Below are positions 25,247-37,269 of a stretch of 64,000 bases of DNA, one piece after another. A model generated the notes under the pieces. That model was not told the origin of the DNA. It saw nothing but the letters and a program-made list of their open reading frames with translations, and did not search any database. The stretch is from an uncultured Sphingobacteriaceae bacterium. Lineage in GTDB: Bacteria > Bacteroidota > Bacteroidia > Sphingobacteriales > Sphingobacteriaceae. The position numbers were made by a program, and so were the translations under genes. The first letter of the stretch is position 1, and every line of letters begins with the position of its first letter. The stretch spans positions 1 through 64,000 of the forward strand of contig CAMPKC010000001.1 in NCBI GenBank assembly GCA_946887045.1, written 5' to 3'.

Positions 25247-26482
25247 TTAAGTATTAAGCTGTTTAATTTTCTTTTGAGCTGATTCAAGAATTTCTCCGGC
25301 AGGAACACTGCTGTTCATAGCTTTTAATACAGCTCCATCTATGATCTCTGCTATTTGAGCCCAATTATTTTTCTGCGGAAGCGATTTAGCCGTTTTATGA
25401 AGCATTTCTAATTTGTGATAATAAGGTATGATTTGGTTTATTTCCTCATCTTTCCAAGTAGAAATACGACAGCCGATGCCGCCTTCGAGCGTTAAAAGTT
25501 TATCATTTTCCTGGTTGACCGCAAAGCGGATAAAATCATAGGCAATGTCTTTATGCTTGCTGCCTGAACCGATGGTATAGAGCCAATAAACGTTTAACGA
25601 AGCTGATTCTTTTCCTTCAGAATGAGGCAGAGAAGCGATATCTACTTTGCCTTTAACTTGAGATTCTTCATACACCTCGCACATCGAAGCAAAACCGAAC
25701 CAGTTTATCATCATGGCAACTTCTCCACGGGCAAACGCCATTCCTGCCTGTACTGACTCGTACTCTGAAGATTTCGGATGAACGGCCGTTTTATCATTCA
25801 CTAACTGACGATAAAAACTCAGCCCTTCCACCGCCTCCGGGGTGTCGATTTTGACTTTTCCATTATCGTCTACAAGTGAACCGCCACGGGTCCACAATTG
25901 AAGACAAAAATCAAAAACGGTATTATGGCCATCGGGGAAACACGCAAAAACACTTCCGAATAAATTTTCCTCGGGCCGATTAAAAAACTGTGCTACCTGC
26001 TGGAAATCTTCCCAGGTTTGCGGCACTTCCAAGGCCTTGCCATACCTGTTTAAATACGCTTCTTGCTCCTGAACATTTTCAAATAAGTCCTTGCGATAGA
26101 TAAAACATTCAGGTCCGTCATGAAAAGGCAAACCAACAATATCTTCACCGAATTGCTGCATACGCAAAAGCGAATTACTCCATCCTACCGGGTAATTCAT
26201 TGGCGGTTTAGTGTCTATGTATCTGTTTAATTTTTCAACTGAACCGCCGGTATAGGACTCATAAATCCAGTCGGTATTGATGTGAGCGACATCCCAGTCG
26301 CCATTTGCCAAGCCTCGTTGAGTAAGGGTTGCGTCATGAAGCGGATGTAAATCCATAGGCACCATTTCTGCCTGTAGGGTACAGCCTGTTTGTTTGCAGA
26401 ATTTATCCCATAGCTTTTCCATAGCTGATTCAAAGGGACCAAACTTGCGAACTGCTATTCTGAATTTTTCACCGGCACTCAT
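25247..26482 (-). CDS. solute-binding-protein-fold protein without signal peptide (B)
   Basis: A 411-residue protein of the extracellular solute-binding family 1 fold (sugar ABC-importer type). It begins directly with MSAGEKFRIAVRKFGPFE and has no Sec, Tat or lipoprotein signal. Typical blocks include DWDVAHINTDWIYES, VPQTWEDFQQVAQFF, MAFARGEVAMMINW and YDFIRFAVNQENDKLL. No ABC permease or ATPase gene lies nearby. It begins 4 bases after the second CoA-transferase stop, in the same tightly packed transcript. As written it should stay in the cytoplasm, which is unusual and may mean the fold has been recruited for binding or catalysis. An upstream start that restores a signal is excluded by the preceding gene. 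Confidence 0.82.
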   Translation of the reverse strand: MSAGEKFRIAVRKFGPFESAMEKLWDKFCKQTGCTLQAEMVPMDLHPLHDATLTQRGLANGDWDVAHINTDWIYESYTGGSVEKLNRYIDTKPPMNYPVGWSNSLLRMQQFGEDIVGLPFHDGPECFIYRKDLFENVQEQEAYLNRYGKALEVPQTWEDFQQVAQFFNRPEENLFGSVFACFPDGHNTVFDFCLQLWTRGGSLVDDNGKVKIDTPEAVEGLSFYRQLVNDKTAVHPKSSEYESVQAGMAFARGEVAMMINWFGFASMCEVYEESQVKGKVDIASLPHSEGKESASLNVYWLYTIGSGSKHKDIAYDFIRFAVNQENDKLLTLEGGIGCRISTWKDEEINQIIPYYHKLEMLHKTAKSLPQKNNWAQIAEIIDGAVLKAMNSSVPAGEILESAQKKIKQLNT

Positions 26483-26486
26483 AGCT

Positions 26487-27692
26487 TTAGTTTTTTATGG
26501 TTGGTGAAGACACCAACCCCGGTGTCTCGGTCGCCTCGGTTGGTGTCCTCACCAATCGAAATTCATTAATTATACTCACATTGTCTTCTCCCAACTTTGG
26601 AGATGCTTTAGCTGAAGTAAAGAGTTCTCCATCTATCCGAACAGGACAGCGGGTAGTTTGATAAGTGAACCCGTCAGACATTTCAACTTGCTGAATCATA
26701 TCCAAAACTTTAAACCCTTCATGATCCATCAGTTGCTGCCAGTTCAAAATATTGGCACACCAGATATCGGCAGGTTCTAAAACGGAAAGCCATTTTTCTG
26801 TTGTTTCGCCTTTGAGATGATTGGCTAATATTTCCTTTATCTCATCGCGTTTTTCAAATGCTTCAGAGATTTCGGTGTATGATTTAAGTTCATCGCATCC
26901 TAACAAATCTCCTAAAACGGGAATAGAACCCATTGCCAAAGCTATATGCCCGTTTGCTGTTTGATATATCCCGTAAGGAGCACCGAGATAGGCGTTTGCA
27001 TTATTGCTTTTTGTTCTTTCGGGTAATGCACCGCCATCATTTAAAAAAGTGGTTATAGTTTCGAACTGAAAATCAAGAGATGACTCGAGCATACTAACCT
27101 GTACCAGAGCGCCTTCTCCGCTGATACTTCTACTAAACAGACAAGCTAAAACACCCTGTAAAAGATGCGCCCCTGCCAGCATATCAACAATCGACAATCC
27201 CATAGGAACAGGTCCGCTGGCCGCGTTGCCGCTTAACCAAGTCAATCCCGTAAGGGACTGCAGTAAAAGATCCTGACCCGGTTTATCTTTCCATTCACCC
27301 TCTGTTCCGTAACCTGAAATTTCACCGTAAACCACTCCGGGGTTTATTAAACTTACACTTTTGTAATCAAAACCCAGTCTCTCCATCACTCCAGGGCGGT
27401 AATTATGAAGTACAACATCTGCTTTCTCAAGCAACTGGTGGATAGCTTTGCAGTCATCTTCGTTTTTAAGATCTGCTGCAAAGCTTTCCTTATTTCTGTT
27501 TATGGCATGAAACACGGATGACTCGCCATTCATCACTACATTGGATGTATACAGAGTTCGGCAAATATCACCGGTGACCGGACGTTCAATCTTTATCACC
27601 CTTGCACCCAAATCAGCCATACGCAAGCTGGCTGAAGGTCCCGAAAGAAACTGACTAAAATCTATTACCAGAAAATCTTCAAGCGGCTTCAT
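26487..27692 (-). CDS. type III (CaiB/BaiF) CoA-transferase B, with repeat-encoded C-terminus
   Basis: Family III CoA-transferase of 401 residues, paralogous to the upstream gene. These enzymes move CoA between carboxylic acids through an aspartyl-CoA anhydride. The predicted catalytic Asp is D170 (LSIVDMLAG). [20 protein letters not shown] at the N-terminus and [13 protein letters not shown] are family hallmarks. The core should end near SIINEFRL, as its paralogue does at KEFNLDI. The last 20 or so residues (VRTPTEATE...) are encoded by a palindromic repeat at 26499-26556 and look like an acquired extension. It overlaps the upstream CoA-transferase by 4 bases. The two may form a heteromer, as in Chloroflexus SmtAB. 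Confidence 0.88.
   Translation of the reverse strand: MKPLEDFLVIDFSQFLSGPSASLRMADLGARVIKIERPVTGDICRTLYTSNVVMNGESSVFHAINRNKESFAADLKNEDDCKAIHQLLEKADVVLHNYRPGVMERLGFDYKSVSLINPGVVYGEISGYGTEGEWKDKPGQDLLLQSLTGLTWLSGNAASGPVPMGLSIVDMLAGAHLLQGVLACLFSRSISGEGALVQVSMLESSLDFQFETITTFLNDGGALPERTKSNNANAYLGAPYGIYQTANGHIALAMGSIPVLGDLLGCDELKSYTEISEAFEKRDEIKEILANHLKGETTEKWLSVLEPADIWCANILNWQQLMDHEGFKVLDMIQQVEMSDGFTYQTTRCPVRIDGELFTSAKASPKLGEDNVSIINEFRLVRTPTEATETPGLVSSPTIKN
26499..26556. repeat. GGTTGGTG/CACCAACC palindromic element inside a coding end
   Basis: The left arm TTGGTGAAGACACCAACC and right arm GGTTGGTGTCCTCACCAA are inverted copies matching at 17 of 18 positions. Each arm is itself palindromic (GGTTGGTG-AAGA-CACCAACC, and TTGGTG-TCCT-CACCAA). 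The element lies wholly inside the reading frame of the CoA-transferase and supplies its last residues and nearly reaches its stop. Confidence 0.8.
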
Positions 27693-28843
27693 ATATCCAG
27701 ATTAAATTCTTTGGTTATTAACTCGTTATCTGCTCCGACTTTTGGTGCCGCTTTCGGAGAATAAAGCTTTGCTTCGTTTATCGTTATGGGACTTCTGGTT
27801 GTTCTAATTTGTATATTATCTCTCGGGCTCAATGTTTGAACAACTCCTGCTTGTTTCACAGTTTCCTGTTCAAATACTTCCTGGTAATTCAAAACCGGGG
27901 AACACCAGATTCCTGCGATTTCCAAAGTAGAGAGCCATTCTTTCGTAGTCTTACGGATAATGATTTCTGAAAAGCGAGTTCCGATTTCATCACGTTTATC
28001 GAACCATGAAGAAGCATCCTGGTAAGAGTCCTTAAAATCACAGCCGATAGCGGCGGCAATTGATACAAGATTTCCCATGGCCAGAGCCAGATAACCATCG
28101 GAAGTTTGATAAACACCATATGGAGCACTTAAATAAGCATGCCCGCTGCCTTTTACTGAACTGCGTTCGGGAAGCTTTCCTCTATCATTTAAATAGGTTG
28201 TTAAAACTTCAAATTGCAGATCGAGGGTCGACTCTAAAAGACTAACTTCCACTAAACAGCCCTTTCCTGTTTTCCAACGTTTTAATAATCCGGCAAGAAT
28301 GCCCTGCGCCAGATGATTGCCACACATGGTATCTGCAACAGAAAGACCGAACGGTACCGGGCCATCTGATTTCGTGCCGGTTAATTGCGTTAAGCCGGAA
28401 AGTGACTGAACCAAAAGATCTTGCCCGGGTTTATTTGCCCAGGGGCCTTTGTTGCCATAACCGGTAACAACTCCGTAAATTATTTTGGGGTTGATCGATT
28501 TGACTGCTTCGAAATCCAGGCCGATCTTTTCCATCACGCCCGGACGGAAATTATGAGTCATTACATCCACCTTAGCAATCAGTTTTTTTATTCTTTCAAG
28601 ATCATCTGCGTTCTTTAAATCCGCAGCATATGATTCTTTGTTCCTGTTTATGGTGTGAAAAAGCAAGCTGTCATCTTCGATAAAAAGATTTTTAATAGCC
28701 AGCTGGCGACAGGCTTCACCTTTAAGGGGACGCTCTACTTTAATAACACGCGCACCAAGATCGGCTAGTTTTAAACCAGCCAAAGGACCTGCTAAAAACT
28801 GGCAGAATTCTAAAACTAAAAGTCCTTCTAATGGTCGCTTCAT
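27689..28843 (-). CDS. type III (CaiB/BaiF) CoA-transferase A
   Basis: Family III CoA-transferase of 384 residues, cytoplasmic. The predicted catalytic Asp is D171 in [10 protein letters not shown], followed by [19 protein letters not shown], the conserved helix and glycine turn. [21 protein letters not shown] and [14 protein letters not shown] are N-terminal family motifs. Length and ends are normal. Both its start and its stop overlap neighbours by 4 bases (with the solute-binding-fold gene upstream and CoA-transferase B downstream), so the genes should be made in fixed proportion. The acid substrate is unknown. Characterised relatives act on malate, mesaconate, itaconate, carnitine or oxalate. 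Confidence 0.88.
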   Translation of the reverse strand: MKRPLEGLLVLEFCQFLAGPLAGLKLADLGARVIKVERPLKGEACRQLAIKNLFIEDDSLLFHTINRNKESYAADLKNADDLERIKKLIAKVDVMTHNFRPGVMEKIGLDFEAVKSINPKIIYGVVTGYGNKGPWANKPGQDLLVQSLSGLTQLTGTKSDGPVPFGLSVADTMCGNHLAQGILAGLLKRWKTGKGCLVEVSLLESTLDLQFEVLTTYLNDRGKLPERSSVKGSGHAYLSAPYGVYQTSDGYLALAMGNLVSIAAAIGCDFKDSYQDASSWFDKRDEIGTRFSEIIIRKTTKEWLSTLEIAGIWCSPVLNYQEVFEQETVKQAGVVQTLSPRDNIQIRTTRSPITINEAKLYSPKAAPKVGADNELITKEFNLDI

Positions 28844-30000
28844 GCCATTTGTAAATTTCTGGATTTCAAGTACAATTCGTTCATCTGATTCAGAACTTCC
28901 TTCTCGTTTCCACCCTTCATCAGGTAATCTCGTACCATGTCGCCGGCATGATCCTGGAAAAACATATGTCCGTGATAACGCGGACGCAGGAAAGCACGCT
29001 GCAAGGCCGGTAAAGTATTTGAGAAATAATTATGAGTCCGGCGATTTACCTCAGCATCAATCCATGCGCTCAAATGGCCCGGCTGTCCGCCATTTTCGAA
29101 AAACACACTTTGCTGGCATTCTTCCGAAGCGACGTAATTGGCGTACTGAACCGCAACTGAAATATTTTTCGAGCTTGATGATATGGCAAGGCCAGTTCCG
29201 CCAAGAGTGCTTTTCAAATTCGTTTTCCCGTCAAGGGATATCATATCATGAAAATGAAGCAATTTCCTGGAATATCCTCTCCTTGAGTAGTTCGAATACC
29301 CGTAGGCAAAAGGGCAGTACGCAATCTGGTCCGAATTTGTCATCGCTTCATAAACCTGGATCGGGTTGCGGTTAAAATTATCAGGATGGATTCTTAAGGC
29401 GAGTTCGCGAAACATTCGCAGTGCTTTCACACCTATTTCCTCGGATACTATCGAATCTTCACTCTGACAAGGATCTTCGCCAAGGGAGCAACAGAAGGTG
29501 TAAAAATTCATCAAAACATCAATTGGAATACCTGCGAAAGCAATTAAACCATCGTTTGCTAATTCCAAAAGATCACTAAATGATTTCGGTAAATCCAAGC
29601 CATATTTATCGAATAAATCTGGGCGACTCGAAGCTACAGGAGTTGCCGCATCAATAGCTAAGGCCCACTGATGCCCATCATATGAATAGCTCTCGAAAGA
29701 ACGACCAACGGTATTTTGTCGTTGATCCTGAATATATCCTTTGGTTAGATATGCATCTAAAGGCACAATGGACTGTGTTTTGGCAGCAAAGCCTGCCCAG
29801 GGATGATCGATCACCAATAAATCAAACCGTTCCGCAAGTTCCTGTATAGAAAAATCAGCGAACTGCTGAAGACTTCTTTTCTCCCAGGTTATTTCTACAT
29901 TGGGATTCAGCTCAGTAAACCGTTGCGCAGTTGCCACCATAGGAATCAATCCACGACTGTGGTTCCAGGTTATTCCTTTTAAAATTACTTTTTCAGACAT
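28840..30000 (-). CDS. solute-binding-protein-fold protein without signal peptide (A)
   Basis: A 386-residue protein with the family 1 solute-binding fold, starting MSEKVILKGITWNHSRGL, with no export signal of any kind. ITWNHSRGLIPMVATAQRFTELNP and FDLLVIDHPWAGFA correspond to the first strand and hinge of sugar-binding proteins. FYTFCCSLGEDPCQSEDS is Cys-rich and would be unusual for a periplasmic protein. It opens the coupled cassette: its stop overlaps CoA-transferase A by 4 bases. The 107 bases before it contain a REP-like palindrome and no clear promoter. No permease or ATPase of the matching class is in the window. I infer a cytoplasmic role, perhaps binding or presenting an acid substrate. 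Confidence 0.82.
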   Translation of the reverse strand: MSEKVILKGITWNHSRGLIPMVATAQRFTELNPNVEITWEKRSLQQFADFSIQELAERFDLLVIDHPWAGFAAKTQSIVPLDAYLTKGYIQDQRQNTVGRSFESYSYDGHQWALAIDAATPVASSRPDLFDKYGLDLPKSFSDLLELANDGLIAFAGIPIDVLMNFYTFCCSLGEDPCQSEDSIVSEEIGVKALRMFRELALRIHPDNFNRNPIQVYEAMTNSDQIAYCPFAYGYSNYSRRGYSRKLLHFHDMISLDGKTNLKSTLGGTGLAISSSSKNISVAVQYANYVASEECQQSVFFENGGQPGHLSAWIDAEVNRRTHNYFSNTLPALQRAFLRPRYHGHMFFQDHAGDMVRDYLMKGGNEKEVLNQMNELYLKSRNLQMA

Positions 30001-30020
30001 TGGTAAATTATTTTCACTAG

Positions 30021-30101
30021 AACGTCCGTCATTTCTAACGCAGAGAGAGAAATCTAAGCGATTTACTCAAGAGATCTCTACTATTGTCGAGATGACAAAA
30101 C
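30021..30101. repeat. imperfect palindromic intergenic element
   Basis: ACGTCCGTCATTTCTAACGC at the left and CTCTACTATTGTCGAGATGAC at the right are imperfect inverted copies around GAGAGAAATC/AGATCTCT. It fills most of the 107-base gap between the GH2 stop and the first cassette gene. It resembles the CGTCATTGCGAG-type elements of Sphingobacteria, in my recollection of the group. Confidence 0.5.
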
Positions 30102-30107
30102 GCATAT

Positions 30108-33416
<3,309 letters not shown>

Positions 33417-33456
33417 TTAATGGTTTGCAGCTTATAATTTGCGAAACGCTTATTAA

Positions 33457-33464
33457 CAAAGATA
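33457..33464 (-). promoter_or_regulatory. putative Bacteroidota -7 box for the GH2 gene
   Basis: On the minus strand the box reads TATCTTTG, an exact match to TAnnTTTG, 56 bases before the GH2 ATG. A TTTG lies only 9 bases upstream, too close for a -33 element, and an A-rich stretch occupies the expected -33 position. Confidence 0.5.
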
Positions 33465-33556
33465 GAATTGGCACAAACTATTTTTTTATATCATGTTCTC
33501 TATGTATTATACAATATTGCCTTAGGGCATGTAGCAAATGATTCATTTAGCGCGAT

Positions 33557-33602
33557 ATATTATCAGGAAAAGCCATTTAAAATCATTGCTTCCTGATAAT
33601 AT
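33557..33602. terminator. hairpin behind a deleted gene
   Basis: ATATTATCAGGA and TCCTGATAATAT form a perfect 12-bp stem around a 22-base loop. It begins 4 bases past the stop codon of the fragment at 33607-33711 on the minus strand. That is where the terminator of the lost gene would be. Confidence 0.5.
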
Positions 33603-33606
33603 TGTA

Positions 33607-33711
33607 TTAATTACAATTTGGGTTCTGAACATCAAAAGGAAATGGCAATGGGGTATTGGCTGGGTCTGTCAAACCAGGTAATTTAATATGTGCGCTTTTC
33701 AACGTATTAAA
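33607..33711 (-). pseudogene. 3' remnant of an exported protein gene, possibly SusD-like
   Basis: A minus-strand open frame of 34 codons with no start. It includes HIKLPGLTDPANTPLP and ends FDVQNPNCN-stop. The proline/asparagine-rich ending and immediate terminator-like hairpin look like the true end of a gene. QNPN-type endings are common in SusD/RagB lipoproteins of this group, so a SusD remnant is my best guess. Identity is not proven. Upstream of 33712 the frame is closed by a stop and no continuous partner frame is visible, so the gene has been truncated or deleted. Confidence 0.45.
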
Positions 33712-33918
33712 TTATGTATGTTCTTTCAAAAGCAAACCCAGCAGGACTCTTCATGATATTTCTTTACAGTTGGATCGATGCCAAACCAGTGTCAAACCTG
33801 TTACCAATTTCAAGTCTTAGCAGCTTAGGATTAACAAAGGTGTAGAGAATGAAGAAATACTGGCTGCCGCAATTAAATGCGCCCAAGTAATTCAAAAAAG
33901 GGTCGGTATTTAATTATT
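33712..33918. other. gene debris between the 3' remnant and the dehydratase gene
   Basis: No intact gene. A minus-strand open frame spans 33764-33913 (50 codons with no start, containing FVNPKLLRLEIGNRFD), and a plus-strand one spans 33821-33913 (ENEEILAAAIKCAQVIQKR). Both read like protein but cannot both be coding. AGFAFER in another minus frame near 33720-33745 would fit the same broken gene as the remnant at 33607. I read the 517-base gap (33402-33918) as decayed coding sequence with one promoter box and one hairpin. Confidence 0.4.
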
Positions 33919-34992
33919 CTACACCTCCACTAAACACTCGTCCTTAAATCCAAATCCCCAGCCCGGGCGGTTATGCGGACTCGCCATTCCATTTTTGATT
34001 TCGATAGGATGATCAATTAATGGATCGATCCAGTCGAAGGATTCTGCTCCTGCACCGTTCGGGATCGTGCAAAGCAATGGAATATCATAATCTTTATAAT
34101 AATGCGGCAACACAGGAATATTGAAACTCCCTGCTAAAGCAGCACTATTGCGCCAGGCTTCCACACCTCCCAATCTTAAAATATCAGGCTGCCAGATATC
34201 AATGGCATTTCTAACCAACAATTCTCGTAAGGGAAGGGTTGAATATTCCCTCTCTCCCATAGCTAAAGAAATACCTGCCTGAGTTCTTAGTTGTTGATAT
34301 CCGGCGAAATCCGTATGATCAATAGGTTCTTCAAACCAATGAATATTCAAGCCTCTGGCAGCCCTTGCCAACTGAATAGCCGAGGGAACCTGCATACCCT
34401 GGTTGGCATCCATCATAATATTAATTTCGTTACCAACCGCTCCCCGCACCAGCTTCAGTCGTTCCAGATCTTCCTTCCAGTCGGGTTTACCTACTTTTAT
34501 TTTTACAGCTTTAAATCCCCTCGACTTATAATTGCTCACTTCATCAATCAATTCTTCAACGGTATAAGAAATCCAGCCACCGCTTCCATAAATTGGAACC
34601 TCAGTGCGGGAACAACCAAGTACCTTCCAAATGGGTTGTTTTAAAGTTTTGCACCAGGCATCCCACATAGCGATATTATAGGCCGCCTGGGCCCATCGAT
34701 TTATACCTTCCATTCCGAAATACTCGTTGGCATGGTTAATTCTTTCGAAAGTTTTAACCGTATTATAAACCTGCTCGCCGATAAGCATCTCGCCGACATC
34801 CTTTAAAGCGCCCGCAATTGCAGCGGGGCTGTATTGAAAGCTAAGCAAATAAGACTCCCCTACAATACCTGCGTTGAGGGTGATACGAACTACCATAAAA
34901 GATATTTCAGTCAATGTATGGGTGGCATCGGAAATTGGTTTTTCCAGCTTTGCTTTCGCGGAATAGATGGCGTAATTTTTAATTTTTGTCAT
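33919..34992 (-). CDS. enolase-superfamily (mandelate racemase subgroup) dehydratase/racemase
   Basis: Cytoplasmic enzyme of 357 residues. The catalytic residues fall at exactly the numbers of mandelate racemase: K164-x-K166 (VKIKVGK), metal ligands D195 (MMDANQG), E221 (FEEPID) and E247 (MGERE), and the D270 (WQPD)/H297 (LPHYY) dyad. Such a complete set predicts abstraction of the alpha-proton of an acid sugar, usually giving dehydration to a 2-keto-3-deoxy acid. Substrate is open: galactonate, rhamnonate, fuconate and arabinonate dehydratases are all in the subgroup. It starts one base after the GH78-like gene stops, so the two are co-transcribed. Confidence 0.88.
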   Translation of the reverse strand: MTKIKNYAIYSAKAKLEKPISDATHTLTEISFMVVRITLNAGIVGESYLLSFQYSPAAIAGALKDVGEMLIGEQVYNTVKTFERINHANEYFGMEGINRWAQAAYNIAMWDAWCKTLKQPIWKVLGCSRTEVPIYGSGGWISYTVEELIDEVSNYKSRGFKAVKIKVGKPDWKEDLERLKLVRGAVGNEINIMMDANQGMQVPSAIQLARAARGLNIHWFEEPIDHTDFAGYQQLRTQAGISLAMGEREYSTLPLRELLVRNAIDIWQPDILRLGGVEAWRNSAALAGSFNIPVLPHYYKDYDIPLLCTIPNGAGAESFDWIDPLIDHPIEIKNGMASPHNRPGWGFGFKDECLVEV

Positions 34993-34993
34993 A

Positions 34994-37174
34994 TTATAAG
35001 CTATATTTTACTACATACTCCTTCCCTTTCGGGATAGTAATTTCATAAGTTCCATTTCCAATAGATTGTACTTTGGCGCCTTTTACACTAGGCTTTGATT
35101 TACTTTTCAAACGAAGAGTTCCTATTCCGACCGGAGATTTCACCTTAACTTCTGACGTACTTGCATACACAAAAATCTCTCCGTTTGGAGTTGGCACTTT
35201 TCCTTCCATCCATTTCAGTCCGCCTAAATTAGGCTCAACAACCCAGGTTTGATACGCCGGAGATAATGGCTTAACGCCTAAGTAATACTTACCTAATAAA
35301 TATAGCGGACTTGCTCCCCATGCATGGCAAAGACTTTTCCCAAACTCGCGACCGTACATCGCGTAATGTTCGGCCCCTTTTTTTGTAGGATCGTATTGTT
35401 CCCAGAAAGAAGTTGCACCCAATTTTAACATGCCGCCCCAGTAGTCCTTCATTTCTTTCAGAACGTAAGGTTGCTCGCCCATAGCACATAATGCCTCAAG
35501 TTCGTAAAAGCGCATGTATGGCGTAGTAATTTTTTGAATTTTATCGTTCAGCAGCACATGTTGTTTAACATCCTGCTTCTGCGATTCGTTAAAATAGTTG
35601 AAGAAAATACCGAACATGTTTGCATAGCGGGTTACATTGTCGGTTTGCTTACCGTCCACGCGGCTGTGTACCAAAGCATGTTTTTCATCGCTCCAATAGT
35701 TGGCAAATATTTTGGTTTTAAGTTCTGATGCTAATTTCTTGTAACGTGCTGCACCGGCATCATCTTTTGCTATTTCTGCACTGATTGCCATTGCTTCAAG
35801 GCTCCGCGCTAACAGCATTTGCTCAAAACTCACTTCACCCTTTTTGCTTAACCCATCAGCCCAATCAATAAAAACCCAATCGCCTGCAAGGCCTTCCATC
35901 ATACCATTAGCGTTTCTGCGCGATAAACAATATTCCATCAAACTTTGCATCCTTGGATAGAATTGCTGGATAAAGTTCTTATCCCCAGTGTACAGGTAGT
36001 AATCGTAGATACCAATGAACCAATAAAACGTATAATCCATAATGGTATTAATGTGACTCGTTACCGGATCTTTTCCGCGTAAAGCCAGAAGCGTACGTGA
36101 TACCGACGGCGAGTCAAACAACAGGTAATAATTCATCAGGTAGCTCTGGTATGCATCTCCCGACCAAATCCAGCGGTCGCGTTTTATTCCATCGATAAAA
36201 AACTCTCTTGTGTTTAAATGGAAGGTATATTTTGCTACATCATAAATCTTATTGATCTCCTCATCCGAGCAACGGAATCCACCCTTATCCGCAACCGGAA
36301 GATATTCGTACAGCATGGAAACTGAATCGAGCGTTAAACCCTGAGGCACAACAACATTTACATATCTGAATGCTTTGGTAAGCACGGTTGTCGAATCTTG
36401 TTTCTGAGAGAAATTGATATCGAGCATATCCAGCGTCTCCGCATGCTCTTTACTTAAAGCCTCTTCTCTCGATTCGCCATAATAAAGTTCAACCCGGCCC
36501 TTCCCTTTCAATCCATGCATTTTCACAAAGCCAAAAGTCTCTTTACCAAAATCGTAAACTGTAGAATTACCGCTCTTTTGACTATTTACGGCCGATTGAG
36601 GTGTTGTCGCCAATGCGAACTTTGATGGCGGAGTTGATGGACTATCAAAATTCCATGATGCCGCCTTTAACCAGGTTGTTCCTGATTGGTCTGATACCTT
36701 TCCAGACTGATCGATCCACTCTTTATCCTCAAATGTAACCAACCATGTAGAGTCGGAAACAACTTTTTTCCCTCGAACATAAATCGCAGGGACTTTATCC
36801 TGAGAAAAAACTTTAAGACTTACTTTATGCTTTCCGGCGGGGATAGTTATTTTATTAGGATAGCCGAAAAAGGCTTTTCCGTCTACTTTTACATTGTATT
36901 GCCCTTCAACAAAAAGTTCAGCTTCTTCCGCTTCTTTTAAGTCGAATACCTTATGGAAATCGATTAATACATAGTGATTATCGAGCTTCCAGAAAGGAGG
37001 TAAAAAAGAACCGCGCTCGGTACGGCGGTTTTGCATTTTGTTACCCAGCCATACTTCAAAATCGCCTGGGTACCAAATCCAAGTGGCTTTAGATTGCGCT
37101 ATACCAGTTTCAGTTAGTAAAGTCAGTAAAAATCCAATTAAGAATACCCGTTTACATAGAATTTTAAATTTCAT
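34994..37174 (-). CDS. GH78-like alpha-L-rhamnosidase family protein
   Basis: Exported (alpha/alpha)6-barrel glycosidase of 726 residues, shorter than classical GH78. A Sec signal peptide (about 1-26) is followed by a beta-sandwich region (30-290) with TVYDFGKETFGFV, and then the barrel. The catalytic block is DGIKRDRWIWSGD: D328 is kept, but the position held by the general-acid Glu in the DxxxREE form of GH78 is D333 here. A C-terminal beta-domain contains LKWMEGKVPTPNGEI. The nearest named group is alpha-rhamnosidase, but the Asp substitution leaves the linkage specificity open. It is followed by the dehydratase and preceded by a decayed gene fragment. Confidence 0.82.
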   Translation of the reverse strand: MKFKILCKRVFLIGFLLTLLTETGIAQSKATWIWYPGDFEVWLGNKMQNRRTERGSFLPPFWKLDNHYVLIDFHKVFDLKEAEEAELFVEGQYNVKVDGKAFFGYPNKITIPAGKHKVSLKVFSQDKVPAIYVRGKKVVSDSTWLVTFEDKEWIDQSGKVSDQSGTTWLKAASWNFDSPSTPPSKFALATTPQSAVNSQKSGNSTVYDFGKETFGFVKMHGLKGKGRVELYYGESREEALSKEHAETLDMLDINFSQKQDSTTVLTKAFRYVNVVVPQGLTLDSVSMLYEYLPVADKGGFRCSDEEINKIYDVAKYTFHLNTREFFIDGIKRDRWIWSGDAYQSYLMNYYLLFDSPSVSRTLLALRGKDPVTSHINTIMDYTFYWFIGIYDYYLYTGDKNFIQQFYPRMQSLMEYCLSRRNANGMMEGLAGDWVFIDWADGLSKKGEVSFEQMLLARSLEAMAISAEIAKDDAGAARYKKLASELKTKIFANYWSDEKHALVHSRVDGKQTDNVTRYANMFGIFFNYFNESQKQDVKQHVLLNDKIQKITTPYMRFYELEALCAMGEQPYVLKEMKDYWGGMLKLGATSFWEQYDPTKKGAEHYAMYGREFGKSLCHAWGASPLYLLGKYYLGVKPLSPAYQTWVVEPNLGGLKWMEGKVPTPNGEIFVYASTSEVKVKSPVGIGTLRLKSKSKPSVKGAKVQSIGNGTYEITIPKGKEYVVKYSL

Positions 37175-37217
37175 AATTTATCGTTTTTATCATTGTATTA
37201 ACCTTCTGTTATTGTGT

Positions 37218-37225
37218 AAAAAATA
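37218..37225 (-). promoter_or_regulatory. weak -7-like box before the GH78-like gene
   Basis: The minus strand reads TATTTTTT (one mismatch to TAnnTTTG), 43 bases before the GH78-like ATG. I give it low weight because the surrounding leader is AT-rich. Confidence 0.25.
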
Positions 37226-37269
37226 CAGTTTCCAAAGAATTTTCACATAGTACATTTTATTTAAAGTCC

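Noticed and set aside
26499..26556. A rho-independent terminator for CoA-transferase B
   Set aside because: The palindrome is inside the reading frame and is not followed by a T run, so a REP-like element is more likely.
28842..29375. A 177-codon plus-strand open frame opposite the solute-binding-fold gene
   Set aside because: The composition (Ser/Arg/Pro-rich, no domain-like pattern) is that of an antisense shadow; the minus-strand protein is clearly the real one.
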